Below, in pieces: positions 16,359 to 24,839 of a stretch of 64,000 nucleotides of DNA; the stretch's first letter is position 1, and each line of letters opens with the position of its first letter. The notes beneath the pieces were generated by a model. That model saw only the letters and a list, made by a program, of their open reading frames with translations, made no database searches and was not told the DNA's origin. Origin of the DNA: Cryobacterium melibiosiphilum (lineage in GTDB: Bacteria > Actinomycetota > Actinomycetes > Actinomycetales > Microbacteriaceae). Location: assembly GCF_003602235.1 (NCBI RefSeq), contig NZ_QZVS01000088.1, positions 1-64,000 on the forward strand, in the 5' to 3' direction. A program made the translations under genes and the position numbers.

Positions 16359-16675
16359 CGCGGGACTGGAACGAGCATCCCGCCGCTCGTGACGAGTTCC
16401 TCGACGCCTACGAACGTTACTCCGCGTTCGAGGACGGCAGGCTCGGAGACGAATTCGCGGACGCAGCGGAAGCCGCGGCTGAATTCATCCTCCGATGGCC
16501 GGATGCGGCGGCGCCATTCCGAGGGCGGCGGCGCGAGCCCATGGTCCGCACATGGCACCTCGGTAAGTTTCCGTACAACGTGGTCTATGCCGTCCGAGAG
16601 GGCGACATATTCATGCTGGTCTACGCCCACGAGTCGCGTCGCCCGGCTTACTGGGTGCGTCGGCTCACCGACTAA
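16355..16675 (+). CDS. ParE/RelE-superfamily toxin
   Basis: 106 aa from the GTG at 16355. A helical N-terminus with many acidic residues (FLDAYERYSAFEDGRLGDEF) is followed by the toxin core: VRTWHLGKFPYNVVYAVREG, then FMLVYAHESRRPAYWVRR. The final Arg-rich strand with Tyr/His is typical of plasmid-stabilisation toxins. GTGA overlap with the antitoxin gene. Confidence 0.8.
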   Translation: MTRDWNEHPAARDEFLDAYERYSAFEDGRLGDEFADAAEAAAEFILRWPDAAAPFRGRRREPMVRTWHLGKFPYNVVYAVREGDIFMLVYAHESRRPAYWVRRLTD

Positions 16676-16865
16676 CCCCCGACCGAGAAGCTCTCATGCT
16701 CTCGAGGTGCCCCACCGCGGGCGTATGAGATCGCGAACCGCGACGGCCGTGCCCACATTTTGCCCAGCTTAGTGGGCGCTAGTCAGCGCCGAGCGGTAGA
16801 ACGGTGGCTGTTCCCGCACATCGGGCAGCAGCGCCGTGGGCCGATCAAGCAGAGTCGCTATGGGC

Positions 16866-17201
16866 CTAGAACAACGCCTTGGCATTTCGGCGACGGGCGA
16901 CATCGTCGATGACGAACTGCACGAAGTCCTCGTAGCGATTGTCGATGCCCTCGATTACGTCGGCAGTCAGTTCGCCTGGCCACGAGGTCTGCCGCGTCGG
17001 TCGGTCGCGCTCGAGGCCGGTGTCGGAGGTCGCGACCCAGTCGTGGAGGCGCAGGTGGGCATCCGCGAAGTCTCGGTGCCAGCCGAATGGAGCCGAACGG
17101 TGCTGGTGCAACAGCAGGTGTCCGGTTCCCTCGCATCGATCAAGGAAGGGCGCACTCGTCTGCAAGACTGTGCGGCACTGCCGAGCCCAGTTGCGCATCA
17201 C
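16866..17201 (-). CDS. Hypothetical protein
   Basis: Up to 111 aa. The C-terminal half (ELTADVIEGIDNRYEDFVQF, then VIDDVARRRNAKALF) has clear protein-like composition, including an amphipathic helix. The N-terminal part contains many His/Arg/Cys and may start later. Downstream of the 17250-18245 gene on the same strand (48 bp gap). Not recognised; could be a fragment. Confidence 0.45.
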   Translation of the reverse strand: MMRNWARQCRTVLQTSAPFLDRCEGTGHLLLHQHRSAPFGWHRDFADAHLRLHDWVATSDTGLERDRPTRQTSWPGELTADVIEGIDNRYEDFVQFVIDDVARRRNAKALF

Positions 17202-17249
17202 AGCGGACCGGGCGCGGGTCCTCGAGGAACGAAGGTTGAAGCGGCTGCG

Positions 17250-18245
17250 TCAAGACGCGAGTGTAGCCTCGTCGATGAATCCGGTGGCGCGGGCACCGAT
17301 CGTCGAGAGCTCCGTGGCGGCGCCAACCGAGTCGGCGTGCGAGTTGTCGAACCGATAGTCAACCGTGACAATTGTTCGACGTGGCGCCTGGCTTTCGCGC
17401 GGCGTGGATCCGTAGAACTCGCCCTCCTCTGTCGGCCGGTACACGTCGACGACCTCATCGTGGAGTACGAAGCGGACGTATGGCGTCGACTCACCGGACG
17501 GCGCGGGTGGGATCTGGTTGGGTTCGATGTTGTAATCGGCGATGGTGTCGACAGAAGGCGCCGTGCACTCGAACACCGAGATGTGGTTTTCCAGCACCAC
17601 GGCGATGCATCGCTTATTCTCCAGCTTCGTTGTGCTCCATATCTGCAGAGGCCCATACGAGCCGTAGGAGACGAAGTCCGCGACGGTCAAGTCATACCTC
17701 ACGGGGACTTCATCGTCCACAGGAATGGACGCCTTCCCGGGTTGGCCCTGCGGAGTGAGTTGTGCGACCGGTGTGGGCTGGTTCGACTCGTCGACACCGA
17801 TGCCGATGGCTGCGGACAGCACCGCCACAGCGGTGATGACCCAGGGCAGCGATCGGCGACGGCGCCACCACGGTGCCGAGAGGGCTCCGTCTATCGGTCC
17901 ATTGGTGATCGGCGCCCGCGCGGGGTCTTGCTCGGTGACTGCCCCTTCGTCAGGGTCATGCTTGGCGGACGCCCCGTTCACTGGCTGCGGGATCGATGTC
18001 GATGAAGGGCGCGACCCTTGGAGAGGCTTAGGGACCGGGAAGCCTTCCGAGACTGGGGCTGGGAGCGCTGCGGCGGTGTCGACGACGGGGACCCGCTCTC
18101 GACGTTGGGCGGCCTCTAGTTGGGAAAGTCGAGCCTGAGCGGCCGCATCGCCCGCGATGTCAGCATTCGGTCCGTACGCGCGTCGCTGCAGGCGCTGCAA
18201 CTCGTCCGATTCCGCGAAGTCGGCCGACTCTCCCGGGGCATTCAT
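17250..18245 (-). CDS. Hypothetical single-pass membrane protein
   Basis: 331 aa from ATG at 18245 (MNAPGESADFAESDELQRLQ). Cytoplasmic N-terminal helical part (LQRRAYGPNADIAGDAAAQ), a Pro/Ser-rich linker, a basic patch WWRRRRSLP, one transmembrane helix (about 143-162) and a C-terminal extracytoplasmic domain of about 165 residues. This architecture recurs in Microbacteriaceae proteins of unknown function. No partner gene is evident. Confidence 0.7.
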   Translation of the reverse strand: MNAPGESADFAESDELQRLQRRAYGPNADIAGDAAAQARLSQLEAAQRRERVPVVDTAAALPAPVSEGFPVPKPLQGSRPSSTSIPQPVNGASAKHDPDEGAVTEQDPARAPITNGPIDGALSAPWWRRRRSLPWVITAVAVLSAAIGIGVDESNQPTPVAQLTPQGQPGKASIPVDDEVPVRYDLTVADFVSYGSYGPLQIWSTTKLENKRCIAVVLENHISVFECTAPSVDTIADYNIEPNQIPPAPSGESTPYVRFVLHDEVVDVYRPTEEGEFYGSTPRESQAPRRTIVTVDYRFDNSHADSVGAATELSTIGARATGFIDEATLAS

Positions 18246-18397
18246 GCCCCTGATTATCCACCCGGGCACGATGCCGGGAAAGGGGTGCCAGGACGAAGCA
18301 TGACGTCGCCACGACGGGATTCAATGGCAGCGCTCCCCACCCAGTCGTCGGACCGGCTGGCGTTGAATTCAGAACACATTCGGAATTGACTCGATTC

Positions 18398-18714
18398 ATG
18401 GCGTCGAAAGTACTCACCCCTGCAGAGCGACGCGTTGTGCAATCGTCGGAACTGTCCCGTAATTCTGCAGCCGTCTTCGCCGCCTGGCACGACCGTTTCC
18501 CTGGATCAAGATACTCAGCGTTCAGGACCAGAGAACCTGCGCCCAGGACACCATCAACACGGCTCGCGGTGCGTTCGTTGTGAATCAGCCGGGGCGGATA
18601 CTCACTGAGATCAAGGCCTGGCAGAATACCGCGGAGGCTGTTGCTGCCGGCTGGGGACAGGAAGAACCGGATTGGCTTCGTGAACCTGTGGCGGTCAAGA
18701 AGCCCCGCGCCTAA
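18398..18714 (+). pseudogene. Type II antitoxin, internally deleted and frameshifted
   Basis: It starts normally (MASKVLTPAERRVVQSSELS, then RNSAAVFAA) as a prevent-host-death-like antitoxin, then reads out of frame from about 18490 and stops at 18583. In another frame from about 18500 the expected C-terminus follows (SVQDQRTCAQDTINTARGAF, then ILTEIKAWQNTAEAVAAGW, ending VAVKKPRA). Its TAA overlaps the toxin ATG at 18714. The central part of the gene has been deleted with loss of frame; the size of the deletion is uncertain. Confidence 0.75.
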
Positions 18715-19052
18715 TGGCCCCGAAGAAAGGGCTCGTCACACGCCCTCTCAAATCATCAGAATTCGCCATCGAGCATGTGACGAGTCAAGCCGTGACTGGA
18801 TGGCGCGACATCGTCGCTACCCAGAAAAGCTCAGCCGCAGACGCCTGGGACCGGCCCACCACGGCCCCGAACCAGTCGGACCCCGAATGCCACCAGCTCA
18901 AGGGCCAACTCGCAACTATTGTTCGTGACGGCGTCGAACACGATCAATGGCAGTACGAACTCTCTGAGGGTGCACGCATTTGGTTCTACATCGAGGGCAG
19001 AACAGTGAAGATCGTCAACGTGTTCACGAGGCACTCGAACCAAACCAAGTAG
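18714..19052 (+). CDS. Type II toxin (RelE-like), cognate antitoxin broken
   Basis: 112 aa. KGLVTRPLKSSEFAIEHVTS at the N-terminus, CHQLKGQLATIVRDGVEHDQ in the middle and the closing strands ARIWFYIEGRTVKIVNVFTR fit the RelE/HigB-like toxin fold. The gene is full length and starts on the last base of the antitoxin TAA. With the upstream antitoxin inactivated, either expression is lost, the toxin is inactive, or another antitoxin protects the cell. Confidence 0.7.
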   Translation: MAPKKGLVTRPLKSSEFAIEHVTSQAVTGWRDIVATQKSSAADAWDRPTTAPNQSDPECHQLKGQLATIVRDGVEHDQWQYELSEGARIWFYIEGRTVKIVNVFTRHSNQTK

Positions 19053-19663
19053 GCGTGAGCGATCGCTCGCGGCCTCGAGCTGTTTGCGATCTCGCCCGTT
19101 GAAGGCCCCCGCGTTGCCGCTGGAGAGCCACCCTGTGACCCGTTATTGCGACGTGTACCTGTTCCGCTCACCGTTCCCTTTCTGAGACGGCGCGTGGCCG
19201 GCCGCGGTGAGCCTCCAATCGCTAACTGTAAGACTGGGGTCAACCCAAGGATTTCCCGAACTGAGCCAGGATGCGCTGCACCGGTCCGTCTTAATCGGCG
19301 TTGAGCGGGTCCGAGGAATCGGCAGTGAATCTAGGCGCTCCGTGTAGGTTAGGGCAGAGTTTTCGTCATTCCTCGCCCTGCACCGCGGTCTTCCTGGACC
19401 ACGCGGACGCGATCAGCGAGACTCCGCCGAGAAGGCTGCCCCAGGCAATTAGGTGGGCTACGAATCGGAGCGGTCCAGCTCAGCCGACGAGCGGCACGCG
19501 GTTTGTCTCACATCCTGACCGGCTTTCATCCGCAGATGTTGGTGATCGCCGGAATGCTGCAGGCATGTGCTGGTCGTGAATCGCAGTGCATTCTGGTGGT
19601 TGTATACAAGGCTGCGGATGCCGCCATGGCCGTATGTGATCTGGTCGGGATTCGTGCCTTCGA
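19053..19663. other. Gene-poor stretch with possible remnants
   Basis: 611 bp without an intact gene. On the minus strand around 19370-19460 a short open stretch (LIAWGSLLGGVSLIASAW, then SRKTAVQGEE and stop) looks like the last helix and tail of a lost membrane protein. Around 19560-19680 another short coding-like piece (MIEGTNPDQITYGHGGIRSL) is seen. Neither can be named. Confidence 0.35.
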
Positions 19664-20653
19664 TCATCGAAATACTCGACCCAGCGCACTGCCCGTCTGA
19701 AACGCGCTGATCCACAGCAAAAACTTGCGGATCGGAAACAGAGGCAATCCCACCACCCCGCGCCAACCGTGACGTCGAAGCCAAGAGGTCGTGATCGTGA
19801 CGTGGGTACCACTTGTCGTGGCCGCCAACGTGAACTCTGTCAGGAGGCCAGTGCTTCGTGGAGAGTCCGGATACGCTACTCGCCACGCGACCCGATTCGG
19901 TCGGTCGGCCGCGACTGCTTCGATACTGCGGCGATGGAAGTTCGGCTTCACCTTCAGCGGCTTCCCATCCGGGAGACGAGTCCGTGCGTACCCCTGCCAG
20001 ACCGTGCCCGGTGCCGCGTCCTGGCCGGAGTGATCGATGGAGCCGACACTCATCTCCCACTCGGGCACATGCGTGGGGTCCGCGAGGAACTCCCACACCC
20101 GCTCGACCGGTGCCGGAACGAACGAATCTGATGACCCGGAAACCCGTCCCTTCACTTTTGTTCCGGCAGGCGGGCTTTTCTCGCTCGGTGCGTCGGGCAG
20201 GTCAAGGTGTTTGAGCAGAGCGTCAGGTGTCGTGCCGAGTCGGTGAAGGATGCTGGCAATCAAACCGCTGGGCTCCTGCACGAGCTCGCGGAGCACGGCG
20301 GCGGCGTCGCCTTGCTTGCCTCGGCCGCCGGAGCGGGCAATAAGGTCGGATGCACGCTTGCTCAACTGATACCCGTGTGTCTCGTGCAACACGATCCGTC
20401 CGGGCTCGGGGAATGTTGTGTCAATGCCGAGCGCCACCAGTTGCGCTTCATGCTGTTCTTCGACGGCGCGACGGGCGACGTCAAGGTCGATGCCCATGCT
20501 GCGCAGTGAACGCCCAGCGGATTGTTCATTGATGACGAGGGCGAGGAACAGGTGCTCGATGTCCGCTTCGCGAAGCCCGAGTCGGGAGACTTCCTCCAGG
20601 GCCGCAAGGGAGAGCGACTGGCTAGTCCGGGCGAATCGAACGAACGTGCTCAT
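19664..20653 (-). CDS. Clp_N domain - SRPBCC fusion protein
   Basis: 329 aa. Residues 5-140 form a Clp N-terminal (double ClpN repeat) region: ALEEVSRLGLREADIEHLFL, later RELVQEPSGLIASILHRLG. A Pro-rich linker follows, then a polyketide cyclase/SRPBCC domain (SFVPAPVERVWEFLADPTHV, then WEMSVGSIDHSG and TEFTLAATTSGTHVTITTSW). ClpN binds substrates or adaptors; SRPBCC domains bind hydrophobic ligands. ATGA overlap with the upstream HTH gene shows an operon. The role is unknown; a ligand-responsive adaptor for Clp or for the HTH partner is inference. Confidence 0.8.
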   Translation of the reverse strand: MSTFVRFARTSQSLSLAALEEVSRLGLREADIEHLFLALVINEQSAGRSLRSMGIDLDVARRAVEEQHEAQLVALGIDTTFPEPGRIVLHETHGYQLSKRASDLIARSGGRGKQGDAAAVLRELVQEPSGLIASILHRLGTTPDALLKHLDLPDAPSEKSPPAGTKVKGRVSGSSDSFVPAPVERVWEFLADPTHVPEWEMSVGSIDHSGQDAAPGTVWQGYARTRLPDGKPLKVKPNFHRRSIEAVAADRPNRVAWRVAYPDSPRSTGLLTEFTLAATTSGTHVTITTSWLRRHGWRGVVGLPLFPIRKFLLWISAFQTGSALGRVFR

Positions 20654-20895
20654 GTGTTTCTCCTGGGGATGGGGATCGTGGGATCGACTCGTTTAGCGTG
20701 CTTTTTATGGACGGCCTGCCTCGTGACTCCGAGCGCGTCCGCGATGTCCTGCCACTTCAAACCCGCACGCAGCGCGGCCTCGACCTGCTGCAGCTCTAGG
20801 GTGTCCGCGAGCAGGCGCAGTGATGCCACTGCCCGCAGCCCGGCTCTCGGGTCGCTGGTGTCTGACGCCACCGCCGCGATCTCTGAAGACTCCAT
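20650..20895 (-). CDS. Small HTH regulator paired with Clp_N protein
   Basis: 81 aa. The HTH (LKWQDIADALGVTRQAVHKKH) is preceded by a helical segment (SLRLLADTLELQQVEAALRA). Such small regulators are commonly encoded next to ClpN-domain proteins in actinobacteria. Overlaps the downstream gene by 4 bp. Two inverted repeats in its promoter region (20901-20940) suggest self-regulation. Confidence 0.8.
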   Translation of the reverse strand: MESSEIAAVASDTSDPRAGLRAVASLRLLADTLELQQVEAALRAGLKWQDIADALGVTRQAVHKKHAKRVDPTIPIPRRNT

Positions 20896-20900
20896 ACGGT

Positions 20901-20940
20901 CAACCTACGTTGCTAAACCTGATTTTGTCAACCCAGGTTG
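20901..20940 (-). promoter_or_regulatory. Promoter with two inverted-repeat operators
   Basis: On the minus strand CAACCTGGGTTG (20929-20940) and CAACGTAGGTTG (20901-20912) lie 28 bp apart. The first overlaps a -35 TTGACA (20926-20931) and the second a plausible -10 TAGGTT (20902-20907) at 18-bp spacing. Good candidates for binding by the HTH protein. Confidence 0.6.
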
Positions 20941-21278
20941 CATCCGTCACCACGACCAGATCGTGCATCGGTAAGCGCTGGCGTTCGCGCGGCCACCTCC
21001 TCCGAAGAGGGACCGATCACGACGGAGAAGAGACCGCACAGGAAGCGAAGGTCCTAGCCACACTGTTTCGGTGGTATCGGCGCAATGCTAGGTGGGGACC
21101 GCTGGGCTATCAGCTCACTGACTGCGCCAAATTCCCGCTGAGGGTTCCTCCTACGACCCGCACTTGCCACCTCGTCCACCGTCGTGGTTCCGCTACTCGA
21201 TCGTGGTGCTTCGCAGACACCTATAACCGATTTCTGCTGTTCACTCCGGAACAGGTGATCCGGCGGGCGGGCGGCTGG
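20941..21278. other. Intergenic, no gene seen
   Basis: 338 bp. A repeat-like core (GAGGGTTCCTCCTACGACCC near 21139-21158) is reminiscent of the dispersed repeat but too short to count. Nothing else recognised. Confidence 0.3.
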
Positions 21279-22229
21279 TTAGCGGTTAGTCGAGTTGACT
21301 GTCCCACGCCAACCGATGGCGATGCTCCAGCTTGCGAAGCCGACGGTCGCGAGTCCGGCGACCAGAGCAAGAACTCGCACAATGTCCCTGCTGGCGCCCG
21401 CATCAATGGCGGCGAGGACCAGTTCTGGATTGATCAGCTCACCCCGTCCAAGGAGCGTGGCGATGAGACTTATGAACAAGATAGCCAAGGTGGTGTTTAC
21501 GATCGCCATACGGGTGGTCCACGGGCCGACGGTCAAGATCCTGACTGACAAAACTGCTCGTGCCGCTATCAAGGTGAACAGGCCACTTATCGCCCAGGGC
21601 CACAGATCGGGGTTGAGGATCGCGATTGGTTCGGCGTCCAGCCGCGCAAAGCCGATGAAGCTATCCCAGCACACTGCTACCGCCAAGAGAGTAAGGCCGG
21701 AGAGCGAGGCAATGGAGCTGGCGCGGTCGACATTGCTACGTGGATAATCTGGCAGGCGATCCACATTCCAGTGACCTCTGGTGGCGGCACCGAGGCGCTC
21801 CAGGACGGCGAAGACGACGGTCACCCAGAATGCGACATGCATCGCGGCGGAGAGGCCCGCGGTGATACCAGCGGCGATGATCTCACCGATGGAATCGTTC
21901 GAGAGGGATTCCACCAGGGCGGCACCGATGAAGGTGATCGGCGGAACTGTTGCGAGAAGGATCCCGAGTAGCCGCAGCCAGGTGAGGTAGTGCCGTGGGC
22001 CGATGAGGTGCAGTGGCCGGTCGGCGTAGCCGGCGGCGAGGATTGCGGGGTCGCCGAGCTCGGTCAACACTGCACGTTCGGCATCCGTTCGTTCTATGCC
22101 TTGTTCGACGCGCGCGTCGATTGCGTCAGCGATGGAGCCTTCGAGCTCGGCCCGAACGTCACTCTCCGACGCTGCGCCGAGGTTCTTCGTCGACGCGGCG
22201 ATGTAGCGATGGGTGAGTGTGGTGGTCAT
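21279..22229 (-). CDS. Permease-prefix/HAAS-type membrane protein
   Basis: 316 aa from ATG at 22229 (MTTTLTHRYIAASTKNL). The N-terminal domain (SIADAIDARVEQGIERTDAE, then VLTELGDPAILAAGYADRP) is the cytoplasmic HAAS/permease-prefix fold, followed by about six or seven transmembrane helices. The gene starts 1 bp after the stop of a PadR regulator, the classical PadR-HAAS pairing in which the membrane protein responds to stress or cargo. Substrate unknown. Confidence 0.8.
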   Translation of the reverse strand: MTTTLTHRYIAASTKNLGAASESDVRAELEGSIADAIDARVEQGIERTDAERAVLTELGDPAILAAGYADRPLHLIGPRHYLTWLRLLGILLATVPPITFIGAALVESLSNDSIGEIIAAGITAGLSAAMHVAFWVTVVFAVLERLGAATRGHWNVDRLPDYPRSNVDRASSIASLSGLTLLAVAVCWDSFIGFARLDAEPIAILNPDLWPWAISGLFTLIAARAVLSVRILTVGPWTTRMAIVNTTLAILFISLIATLLGRGELINPELVLAAIDAGASRDIVRVLALVAGLATVGFASWSIAIGWRGTVNSTNR

Positions 22230-22230
22230 T

Positions 22231-22569
22231 TCAGTTCTCCGATGCAGTGAGGGACGCGATCGCGGTGGAGAGCGATCGCCATTCGGCAGTGAGGGTCGTA
22301 GCGAGAGAGGTGCCGGCGTCGGACGTGCGATAGAACTTCCGTGGCCTGGCCTCATCGGTGTTCCATTCGCTAGTCAGGTAGCCCTGCTTTTCGAGCCGAC
22401 GTAACAGCGGATAGAGCGTGTTGGCATCCGTGGTGAAACCGCGCTGAGCGAGCTCTTCGAGGAGCTTGTAGCCGTAGCCCGGGGTCTGAAGGATCTGCAA
22501 ACAGCCAAGCACCACGGTTCCCCGGCGCACCTCCTGCAGATGGGTGTCGAGGGATACGCGATCGGTCAT
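22231..22569 (-). CDS. PadR family transcriptional regulator
   Basis: 112 aa from ATG at 22569 (MTDRVSLDTHLQEVRRG). Winged helix with the PadR signature: ILQTPGYGYKLLEELAQRGF, then TLYPLLRRLEKQGYLTSEW and PRKFYRTSDAG. Coupled to the downstream HAAS membrane protein. A perfect inverted repeat just upstream (22581-22599) should be its own operator. Confidence 0.9.
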   Translation of the reverse strand: MTDRVSLDTHLQEVRRGTVVLGCLQILQTPGYGYKLLEELAQRGFTTDANTLYPLLRRLEKQGYLTSEWNTDEARPRKFYRTSDAGTSLATTLTAEWRSLSTAIASLTASEN

Positions 22570-22580
22570 GCCACTAACGG

Positions 22581-22599
22581 TAGTGTGTGACACACACTA
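22581..22599 (-). promoter_or_regulatory. PadR operator (perfect inverted repeat)
   Basis: TAGTGTGT-GAC-ACACACTA, 8-bp arms with a 3-bp centre, 11 bp upstream of the padR start codon, where repressor binding would block transcription. Confidence 0.6.
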
Positions 22600-22720
22600 T
22601 TGTCGATCATGCTCGCCAGCGATTTGCTGGTGCACCGTCCCCGTTAGGGTTCCCGGTGTGAGTTTCTCTTACGAGGGCTCAGACGCGACCGTTCGCGTTT
22701 TGGCGCTTGCGGGGAAGAAC

Positions 22721-22912
22721 CTACGGCAGGGGCTGGTTCGAAGGCTTGTGTGCGGCATCATCCAGTTCCTCGCGAAGCCGGCGGCGCGCGCGGTGGTAGC
22801 GGCTGCGGATGGTTCCGCTGGGCGGTGAGAGGTGTTGGCTGACTTCCTTGAGGCTGAGGCCGTCCCAGTGCACCAGCCGGATGATCTCTTGATCCAGGGG
22901 GGAGATTGCTGT
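22721..22912 (-). pseudogene. ECF sigma factor C-terminal fragment (region 4)
   Basis: In one minus-strand frame the sequence reads SPLDQEIIRLVHWDGLSLKE, then VSQHLSPPSGTIRSRYHRAR and RRLREELDD before a stop at 22721. This is sigma region 4 (-35 recognition), closely similar to the end of the intact sigma factor at 23448-23966. Regions 2 and 3 are missing; upstream the sequence switches to a phosphotransferase fragment. Confidence 0.75.
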
Positions 22913-23178
22913 GCGATCTCATGCTGTGCGCGCAGTTGCGCCGACCAACCCGATGCCTGCGTGGCGAGGCTGGGTGCACCGGTCGGCGGAGTCGCAAAAG
23001 TCAACTCGTGACTGAGCCGTCCGGCAATCGCCATCGCGGCGCCTTTGTCAGTCATCGTGCACAGTGCTGGGCCGTCTATCCACTCGAGCAACATCGCTTG
23101 ATTCGTGCTGTCGGTCTCCAGCAAAGTCACCGCTCCACGACCCGCGAACGCGGACAGCGCCGATGCTTCGGTATTCAT
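22913..23178 (-). pseudogene. Aminoglycoside phosphotransferase fragment (APH(6)-like)
   Basis: About 85 residues in frame: ALSAFAGRGAVTLLETDSTN, then AMLLEWIDGPALCTMTDKG and AGRLSHELTFATPP. They resemble the middle of streptomycin 6-kinase/hydroxyurea kinase-type proteins (the GRGAVxLLE...AMLLE strand pair). The N-lobe start and the catalytic loop are absent. The fragment runs directly into the sigma factor fragment in another frame. Confidence 0.6.
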
Positions 23179-23354
23179 TCCCCCCCCATCCTCTCGTCAT
23201 CTGGTGCCCTCGCTCGCATCAGAACTTCGTGCGCACCGCGCCGGCCTCCGCGTGCCGAACTCGGTTGCTACGACGATGTCAACGCAACGACGCCCAGAAG
23301 TTGAATGCTTTCCCGATCATCGCCGTATTCGAGCATATGGAATACGAAATCGAG

Positions 23355-23390
23355 CCAGAGGGCGTGATCTATCCAGAGGGCGTGATCTAT
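23355..23390 (+). repeat. 18-bp exact tandem duplication
   Basis: CCAGAGGGCGTGATCTAT occurs twice head to tail (23355-23372, 23373-23390) in a 270-bp stretch without a recognisable gene. Confidence 0.8.
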
Positions 23391-23447
23391 GCGACCGCCG
23401 CGCGACGCAACGTCAGCCCCTCGGGTTATTCCGCTTGCCGTGCGCTG

Positions 23448-23966
23448 CTAGGACGTGCTGGTGGAGGTGCATGCGATCACCCCGAGTGCGACCCGCAGTT
23501 CGTCCTTGGCACGTGAGTACCGTCCGCGCGCCGTCGGTGCGGGAATCCCGACTATCTGGGCGGCTTGAGCGAGGGTGAAGCCTTCCCAATGGACGAGCTG
23601 AACGATTTCGCGAAGTTCGGGGCTGAGTTGTGAGAGAGCGTCCCGCACGTCGCTGCCCTCGTCGGCTGCCGGCGCGGTCGGGGCCGACATGACGTGGGTT
23701 CGAATTTTTTCGGTCAGGGCGAGGCGACGTCGTTCACCACGGGAATGGTTGAGGAGGGTTCCCCGGGCGAGACCGAAGATCCACATCCGGGCACCTTCCG
23801 CGTCGTCGGGAAGGAGGTTCACCCGTCGCCAGGCGACCATCATGGTGTCGCCGAGGAGATCGGCGGCGTCGTCGGGCCCGACTCGGCGTTGCAAGTACCG
23901 CAGCACGTCTCCAGCGCATTGGTCGAGGACATTCGTCAGCTGTTTGGCTTTTTGGCGGGCGTTCAC
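23448..23966 (-). CDS. ECF-type RNA polymerase sigma factor
   Basis: 172 aa from GTG at 23966. Region 2 (CAGDVLRYLQRRVGPDDAAD, then DTMMVAWRRVNLLPDD and RMWIFGLARGTLLNHSRGER) and region 4 (LSPELREIVQLVHWEGFTLA, then AAQIVGIPAPTARGRYSRAK) are complete. The GTG overlaps the stop of the upstream membrane protein (GTGA), so the two are translationally coupled, with the order partner-then-sigma being the reverse of most ECF loci. Confidence 0.85.
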   Translation of the reverse strand: MNARQKAKQLTNVLDQCAGDVLRYLQRRVGPDDAADLLGDTMMVAWRRVNLLPDDAEGARMWIFGLARGTLLNHSRGERRRLALTEKIRTHVMSAPTAPAADEGSDVRDALSQLSPELREIVQLVHWEGFTLAQAAQIVGIPAPTARGRYSRAKDELRVALGVIACTSTSTS

Positions 23967-24571
23967 GGTGCGACGGTGGCGCACTGGACTTGCAGGTCGG
24001 AGACGACCACACCGGTTGTCGCTGACAATCGTGTCATGGCCATTTTCACAGCGACCAGGTTGGCGGCGGCGTAGGTGCCGTCATCCGTCTGGGGTACGGA
24101 TCCGGGAGGTCGGTCTTCGATAGTGCCGTCATCGGTGACCACGACCAGAGAGTCGTTGCGGAGCTCCATTGCGACCTGTTCGATATCGGCGGGGTCAACC
24201 TCCAGAGCGCCCATCGATTCAACGAACGCGTCCCAGTTTCCGGCAGCGGCCTCGTGCTGGAGGGCGATGCGTCCCTCACAGGCTCGGCCGCTGGGAAGCA
24301 CGAACGCGTAGACCATGTCAGGATTCTCAGCCCAGGGCAGCCACGCGAAGACGCCGGTAGCGGTGGCAGCGCCGGCCGTACCCGTCAAAGCGAGGGCGAG
24401 ACCGAATCCGACGACCAGACTCGTGGTCCAGCGAGACGGAGCTTTAGTTGCGACTTCACGTGCCGCTGCCCGGTTCATCACCGCGAGGTCGCGCTGGACC
24501 TCGGCCGTGATCGTCACCGTCTCTGGTGATGAATGGCCGAGCATCACGTCGAGTGGGTCTGTTGCGTTCAT
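23963..24571 (-). CDS. Sigma-associated membrane protein (putative anti-sigma role)
   Basis: 202 aa from ATG at 24571 (MNATDPLDVMLGHSSPETVT). Short cytoplasmic N-terminus, one transmembrane helix (about 49-73), and a C-terminal extracytoplasmic domain (SGRACEGRIALQHEAAAGNW and onward). No zinc anti-sigma HxxxCxxC motif. Encoded upstream of and coupled to the ECF sigma factor, so a role in controlling it is likely by context but not shown by motif. Confidence 0.65.
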   Translation of the reverse strand: MNATDPLDVMLGHSSPETVTITAEVQRDLAVMNRAAAREVATKAPSRWTTSLVVGFGLALALTGTAGAATATGVFAWLPWAENPDMVYAFVLPSGRACEGRIALQHEAAAGNWDAFVESMGALEVDPADIEQVAMELRNDSLVVVTDDGTIEDRPPGSVPQTDDGTYAAANLVAVKMAMTRLSATTGVVVSDLQVQCATVAP

Positions 24572-24839
24572 GTGTGGCTCCAAGTCTGAAGGGTGCGTTA
24601 CTACAGACATGTCCGGATGCACTCGAAACGATCACTCGGCACGAGGATCCCCGGACTGGGCATAACAAACTCCTCGCGCAGGGCGAGAATGCCACCGCCA
24701 CCGCCACCGCTGCCGCTCCCGACCGAGGAACCGCCCGATGCAACGCATCAGTACAGAAACTACGCCACGTCGCTCGTCCACGCGTAATTTCCAACACCGG
24801 TGACGCGACGTCCAAAAGTCCGCAGGAGGTTCCCCACCC

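Noticed and set aside
16836-18005. Plus-strand ORF of 389 codons
   Set aside because: The opposite strand encodes a membrane protein with a natural transmembrane helix and linker; the plus-strand product is Arg/Gly/Val-rich without motifs.
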